This document shows, in pieces, positions 10,992-12,605 of a stretch of DNA of 12,605 bases (positions are counted from its first letter, which is position 1; each line of letters starts with the position of its first letter). This stretch comes from JBAWAP01 sp049589355 (lineage in GTDB: Bacteria > Chloroflexota > Anaerolineae > VGOG01). The stretch covers positions 1 through 12,605 of the forward strand of contig JBAWAP010000350.1 of the NCBI GenBank assembly GCA_049589355.1, given 5' to 3'. The position numbers were made by a program, and so were the translations under genes. A model generated the notes under the pieces. That model made no database searches and had not been told where the DNA came from. It saw nothing but the letters and a program-made list of their open reading frames with translations.

Positions 10992-12602
10992 ATGATCCTC
11001 GCCGATTATATCTCTATAGCTATATATTGGCTTCTGGTCATCATATGGGGTATTATCGTTCTCGTATTCCTGACGAGATATGAGCAACCTAAGGCCGAGG
11101 AGCCAAGGGTCGCTACGATTGCCAGAGTTCTTCTACTTCTGGGATTTGCAACCCTGGCCATTGATAGCATCTACTTCAGTGTTTGGTTTACAGCCCGAGA
11201 TGAACCGTCCAGGACTTACCTGTTTACGAACGTGTTGCAGAGCGAGTATCTCATCATTCCGAAGGTCGGTCTGCTAATAGCTGCCATTGCAGGGCTTATC
11301 CTAACATGGAGAAGTAGGGTAAAGGAGATTGAGAAGGAAACAGAGAACCTGAGGAAAATCTCTGCTCTTAACGCCATCGCCGCCACGGTCAGCCGATCTC
11401 TGAACCTAGAGGAGGTTCTGAATAGCACTCTGGAAAAGGTGCTGGAGGTGATGAGGATAGAGACGGGCGCAATAGCTCTGATGAATGAGCAAACTGGGGA
11501 ACTGTCTTTTACCGTTCATCGTGGCTTTCCTGAGGAGTTGCCTCACGAAGCTGATTCGCTGAAACTGGGACAGGGGCTGACCGGGCGAGCAGCGCAGTCA
11601 GGGAAACCGATCTTAGTAGAGGATATTTTTGAGGAAGCTGCCCTCTCGAAGACAGAGTTGGAGATGAAAGACAGGGGATTTCGGTCTTTTGCCTGCATAC
11701 CATTAGAATCAAAGGAAAAGGTACTTGGGGTGATGGACATCGCCAGCCACGATCTTCGCCACTTCTCACCTCAGGATGTGGAGTTGCTTACCTCTATAGG
11801 CAACCAAATCGGTGTGGCCATTGATAATGCCCGGCTTTTTCATGACCTGGGCGAGGCGTATAGGGACTTAGCGGCAACGAAGGCCCAGCTTTTCCAATCG
11901 GCTAAGCTTTCGGCGATTGGGGAGTTGGCTGCCGGGATCGCCCATGAGATCCGGAACCCCTTGACGACCATAATCGGCGATACCCAGGTACTGATGGCAG
12001 ATCTGAAGCCGGGCCAACCAGGATACGAATCCCTCAAAGCTATCGAGCGGTCAGGACAGCGTGCCAGCAAAGTTATCGGGAACCTGTTGACCTTCTCCCG
12101 CCAGGAGGAGTATGAGTTCACTACCATTGATGTAAACGAATCCATCAATAATGCCCTTTCCCTTATCGCCTATCAGATTGAAAGGTCTAATGTCTCTATG
12201 ATCAAAGACCTGGCTGCAGATCTTCCATCGGTGGCAGCCAGCAGCCATCATCTCGAAGAAGTTTGGATTAACCTGCTGCTCAACGCACGAGACTCCATAC
12301 CCGATAGGCAAAATGGCGAGATTCGCATTGCCTCCCGGCTGGATGGCTCTGGCAAAGCCGTCCAGGTGCTTGTCTCAGACAACGGCTGTGGCATTCCCGA
12401 GGCCAACCTGGACAGGCTATTCGAACCCTTCTTCACGACCAAAGACGTGGACGAGGGCACGGGTCTGGGGTTATATATCGCCTATAACATCGTTGAACGG
12501 CATAATGGGCTTATCGAGATAGACAGCGAGGAAGGGAAGGGGACAACTGTCACCGTGACCCTGCCAATAGAGAATCAGGCCTCGGCGGCCAGGCAGGACT
12601 AA
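10992..12602 (+). CDS. Membrane-anchored GAF-domain sensor histidine kinase
   Basis: This 536-residue protein has three transmembrane segments (about residues 7-28, 44-66 and 86-106), a short coiled linker, and a GAF domain (about 135-285, including LGQGLTGRAAQSGKP and GVMDIASHDLRHFSPQDVELL). The HisKA dimerisation helix carries the phospho-acceptor His318 in GELAAGIAHEIRNPLTTIIG. The ATPase domain has an N-box (WINLLLNARDSI), G1 (VSDNGCGIP), F-box (LFEPFFTTK) and G2 (GTGLGL). All catalytic residues are present. It should bind a small molecule or sense redox/light through GAF and phosphorylate a response regulator, which is not in the window but may follow 12602. The ribosome site is weak (AGACGAGATAG). 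The sequence is complete and ends at TAA three bases before the window edge. Confidence 0.93.
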   Translation: MILADYISIAIYWLLVIIWGIIVLVFLTRYEQPKAEEPRVATIARVLLLLGFATLAIDSIYFSVWFTARDEPSRTYLFTNVLQSEYLIIPKVGLLIAAIAGLILTWRSRVKEIEKETENLRKISALNAIAATVSRSLNLEEVLNSTLEKVLEVMRIETGAIALMNEQTGELSFTVHRGFPEELPHEADSLKLGQGLTGRAAQSGKPILVEDIFEEAALSKTELEMKDRGFRSFACIPLESKEKVLGVMDIASHDLRHFSPQDVELLTSIGNQIGVAIDNARLFHDLGEAYRDLAATKAQLFQSAKLSAIGELAAGIAHEIRNPLTTIIGDTQVLMADLKPGQPGYESLKAIERSGQRASKVIGNLLTFSRQEEYEFTTIDVNESINNALSLIAYQIERSNVSMIKDLAADLPSVAASSHHLEEVWINLLLNARDSIPDRQNGEIRIASRLDGSGKAVQVLVSDNGCGIPEANLDRLFEPFFTTKDVDEGTGLGLYIAYNIVERHNGLIEIDSEEGKGTTVTVTLPIENQASAARQD

Positions 12603-12605
12603 TCC

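Overview
The window looks like a bacterial chromosome segment of moderate to high G+C. The best guess is a Chloroflexota (Anaerolineae-like) organism. The reasons are the mix of gene families (GIN/DUF2807-like repeats, a SIMPL lipoprotein, an M29 aminopeptidase, a GAF histidine kinase) and degenerate 'cttcga.aggctcag' palindromes scattered through and between genes. No rRNA or other phylogenetic marker is present, so this is inference.

Layout. (1) 1-1406 is a scrambled accessory patch on the minus strand. It holds two copies (about 90% identical, 163 bp) of a small coding-like unit, each abutting a different remnant of a GIN-type beta-repeat gene, with a six-cysteine lipoprotein gene between them. 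A run of four perfect inverted repeats lies at 1271-1376. (2) 1460-2102 is a mazEF-type toxin-antitoxin operon with a clear promoter and an operator-like palindrome. A 63-codon ORF with an ideal Shine-Dalgarno follows mazF. (3) 2153-9577 is a long co-directional minus-strand series. In transcription order it reads LysE-type exporter, nitrilase-superfamily amidohydrolase, class III (CaiB/BaiF) CoA-transferase, FdrA, an alpha/alpha-toroid (prenyltransferase-like) protein, a broken GIN chimera, and an M29 aminopeptidase. (4) 9578-10092 is a non-coding gap with a perfect-consensus promoter driving a roughly 100-nt, heavily folded candidate small RNA. (5) 10093-12602, plus strand, holds a SIMPL-domain lipoprotein with a good terminator and a membrane-anchored GAF histidine kinase with its own promoter and an operator-like palindrome.

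How the genes may work together. The coherent metabolic unit is nitrilase, CaiB/BaiF and FdrA. The last two are fused by a TAGTG stop/start overlap, and the exporter lies just upstream. FdrA belongs to the succinyl-CoA-ligase-like superfamily and is known from ureide (allantoin/oxamate) catabolism. Here its usual partners AllG/AllH are absent from the window and it is paired with a CoA-transferase and an amidase-type hydrolase. That suggests an uncharacterised route for an amide or ureide-derived acid through a CoA thioester, which is inference.

The most unusual signals are the candidate small RNA at 9781-9882, the duplicated palindrome-bearing ORF unit downstream of mazF, and in-frame repeat insertions inside two otherwise intact enzymes (the nitrilase and FdrA).
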